Positions 62,804-64,000 of a stretch of DNA of 64,000 nt are shown here, one piece after another. Source of the DNA: Streptomyces lasiicapitis (GTDB lineage Bacteria; Actinomycetota; Actinomycetes; Streptomycetales; Streptomycetaceae); NCBI RefSeq assembly GCF_014646335.1, contig NZ_BMNG01000011.1, positions 62,001 through 126,000 on the forward strand, given 5' to 3'. The notes under the pieces were generated by a model. It did not search any database, was not told the DNA's origin, and was given only the letters and a program-made list of their open reading frames with translations. The position numbers were made by a program, and so were the translations under genes. Positions within the stretch are counted from its first letter, which is position 1; each line of letters opens with the position of its first letter.

Positions 62804-64000
62804 ATGGCAACGACGATCGGACGTGTCCTGCGGGACCGCAACGCGGGGCTCTGCCTGGGGGCGGTCGTGGTCTCCGGCTTCGGGAGCTCCGCGATGACGC
62901 TGGTGTCGGGCATCTGGGTGAAGGAGCTGACCGGCTCCGACGGCCTCGCCGCCCTGTGCGCCCTCGCCCTGTGGGCCCCGCTGCTGTTCGGCCCCCTCCT
63001 CGGCACGCTCGCCGACCGCACCCGCGGGCGGCCGCTGCTCGTCGCCGTGAACGCGGGGCTCGGGGTGCTGCTGCTCGCGCTGCTCCGGGTGGATTCGGCG
63101 GCGTGGCTGTGGCTGCTCTTCGCGGTCCTCGTGGTGTACGGGGCGTGCGGCGTCGTCACCGACGCGGCGGAGGCGGCGCTGGTGGCGGGGGCGGTCGGCA
63201 GGGATCTGCTCGGTGACTTCAATGGCCTTCGGATGGCCGCGAACGAGGGCATGAAGCTGCTCGCGCCGCTCGCCGGTGCCGCCGTCTTCGCCTCCTGGGG
63301 CGGGCCCCGCGTGGCGCTGCTCGACGCCGTCACCTTCGTCCTCGCGGGTGGCATGTTCGCGCTGCTGCGGGTGTCCGAGGGCCGCCCGGCGCCCGACCCC
63401 GAGGGGTGGCGGGAGCGCACCGCGCGCGGTGCCCGCCACCTGTGGGGTGACGCGCGACTGCGTCCGCTGGTGGTCGCGGGCGGGCTCACCATGCTGTCGT
63501 CGGGGCTCGGCGGCGCCCTAGTGTACGCGATCGTCGAGGCACTGGGGCACTCCCCCACGTACACGAGCGTGCTGTACGTCGCACAGGGCGTCGGGTCCGT
63601 CGCCGTCGGGCTCGCCTCGGGTGCCCTGATGCGGCGGTTCGGCGGGCGGCGGTTCGCGGGCGCCGGGATCGCGCTGACCGGCGTTTCGGCGGTGCTGAAC
63701 GCGCTGCCCTGGGACGCGGCGGTCCTCGCGGGCAGCGTCGCCAACGGGGTGGGGCTGCCGTGCGTGCTCGTCGCCGCGCTCACTGCCGTGCAGCGCGAGA
63801 CGCCCGGGGAGCTGGTGGGGCGGGTGGCCGCCACCGCGAACACGCTGATGTTCACGCCGACGGCGATCGGCATCGTGCTGGGCGCGGCGCTCGTCGAACT
63901 CGTCGAACTCCGGCTGCTGCTCTGCGTCCTGGCAGGGGCACGGCTGCTGATCGCCGCGCCCCTGCTGCGAGCCGTCTCCGCGCCCGCTACTTCACGCCCG
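62804..64000 (+). CDS. MFS transporter, C-terminus cut by window edge
   Basis: The frame from ATG 62804 is open to the last base (399 codons). About eleven hydrophobic segments are visible. The cytoplasmic loop between helices 2 and 3 has the MFS motif GTLADRTRGRPLL (about 66-78). The pattern resembles the enterobactin exporter/macrolide efflux group of MFS proteins, and the substrate is unknown. The missing C-terminus is probably short, since most MFS helices are already present. Confidence 0.85.
   Translation, partial: MATTIGRVLRDRNAGLCLGAVVVSGFGSSAMTLVSGIWVKELTGSDGLAALCALALWAPLLFGPLLGTLADRTRGRPLLVAVNAGLGVLLLALLRVDSAAWLWLLFAVLVVYGACGVVTDAAEAALVAGAVGRDLLGDFNGLRMAANEGMKLLAPLAGAAVFASWGGPRVALLDAVTFVLAGGMFALLRVSEGRPAPDPEGWRERTARGARHLWGDARLRPLVVAGGLTMLSSGLGGALVYAIVEALGHSPTYTSVLYVAQGVGSVAVGLASGALMRRFGGRRFAGAGIALTGVSAVLNALPWDAAVLAGSVANGVGLPCVLVAALTAVQRETPGELVGRVAATANTLMFTPTAIGIVLGAALVELVELRLLLCVLAGARLLIAAPLLRAVSAPATSRP

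Overview
The window looks like chromosomal DNA of a Streptomyces or a very close relative. It is extremely GC-rich, many genes start with GTG, and pathway genes overlap through GTGA/ATGA junctions. Families typical of streptomycetes are present: a Gbn-like nucleoid protein, an XRE-DUF5753/DUF397 pair, an LAETG sortase substrate, a PHO box in front of a Pit transporter, and ectABCD. Leucine TTA codons are nearly absent; I found one. The gene order (gbn, ABC-F, pitH2, cobalamin operon, LAETG protein, ectABCD, penicillin-binding protein) recalls the SCO1838-SCO1875 region of S. coelicolor. That comparison is from memory and was not aligned.

Layout. 1-9.1 kb: crotonase-family gene (cut by the edge), gbn, ABC-F ATPase behind a possible leader peptide, zinc metallopeptidase, VOC protein, a conserved hypothetical, an alpha/beta hydrolase and a class II aldolase. 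9.2-11.8 kb: GH25 lysozyme, then pitH2 and a small membrane protein behind a PHO box, ending in a strong terminator. 12-14 kb: an XRE-DUF5753 regulator and a DUF397 protein in two convergent operons, each with a small membrane protein. 14.2-33.0 kb: a B12 riboswitch and a long cobalamin pathway (cobD, cobQ, cobN, ChlI/D-type chelatase, cobO, cobB, cobI; then cobM, cbiE/T-type cobL, cbiG-cobJ, cobH, cbiX, cobC), with a ZIP metal transporter on the opposite strand in the middle. 33.3-39.4 kb: LAETG surface protein, sulfatase, amidohydrolase, PLP aminotransferase, DinB-like protein. 39.7-43.1 kb: ectABCD for ectoine and hydroxyectoine. 43.2-51.8 kb: old yellow enzyme with divergent MarR, class V aminotransferase, DsbA-like protein, HxlR regulator, Gfo/Idh/MocA oxidoreductase, DUF1349 protein, and an aldehyde dehydrogenase divergent from IclR. 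51.9-58.4 kb: membrane protein with a two-component system, a penicillin-binding protein, and a CPBP-PadR-HAAS operon. 58.5-64 kb: GntR, DapA-family and IlvD-family genes (sugar-acid catabolism), a TIGR03086 protein and a truncated MFS transporter.

The most unusual signal is a family of dispersed repeats, about 40-110 bp long, with seven copies (8.3, 20.6, 24.1, 27.5, 36.1, 36.3 and 38.7 kb). Several copies are translated: one sits in frame in the middle of cobB, one in frame in cobL, one supplies the C-terminus and stop codon of the aldolase, and one supplies the stop of the sulfatase. A second short hairpin element is in frame inside the cbiG part of cbiG-cobJ. Coding DNA beside the copies also has visibly relaxed codon use. 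Other signals worth following are the leaderless seven-codon ORF ahead of the ABC-F gene, a GATC cluster near gbn, the single TTA codon in the DUF397 gene, and the mixture of early and late cobalt-insertion enzymes in one cobalamin locus.
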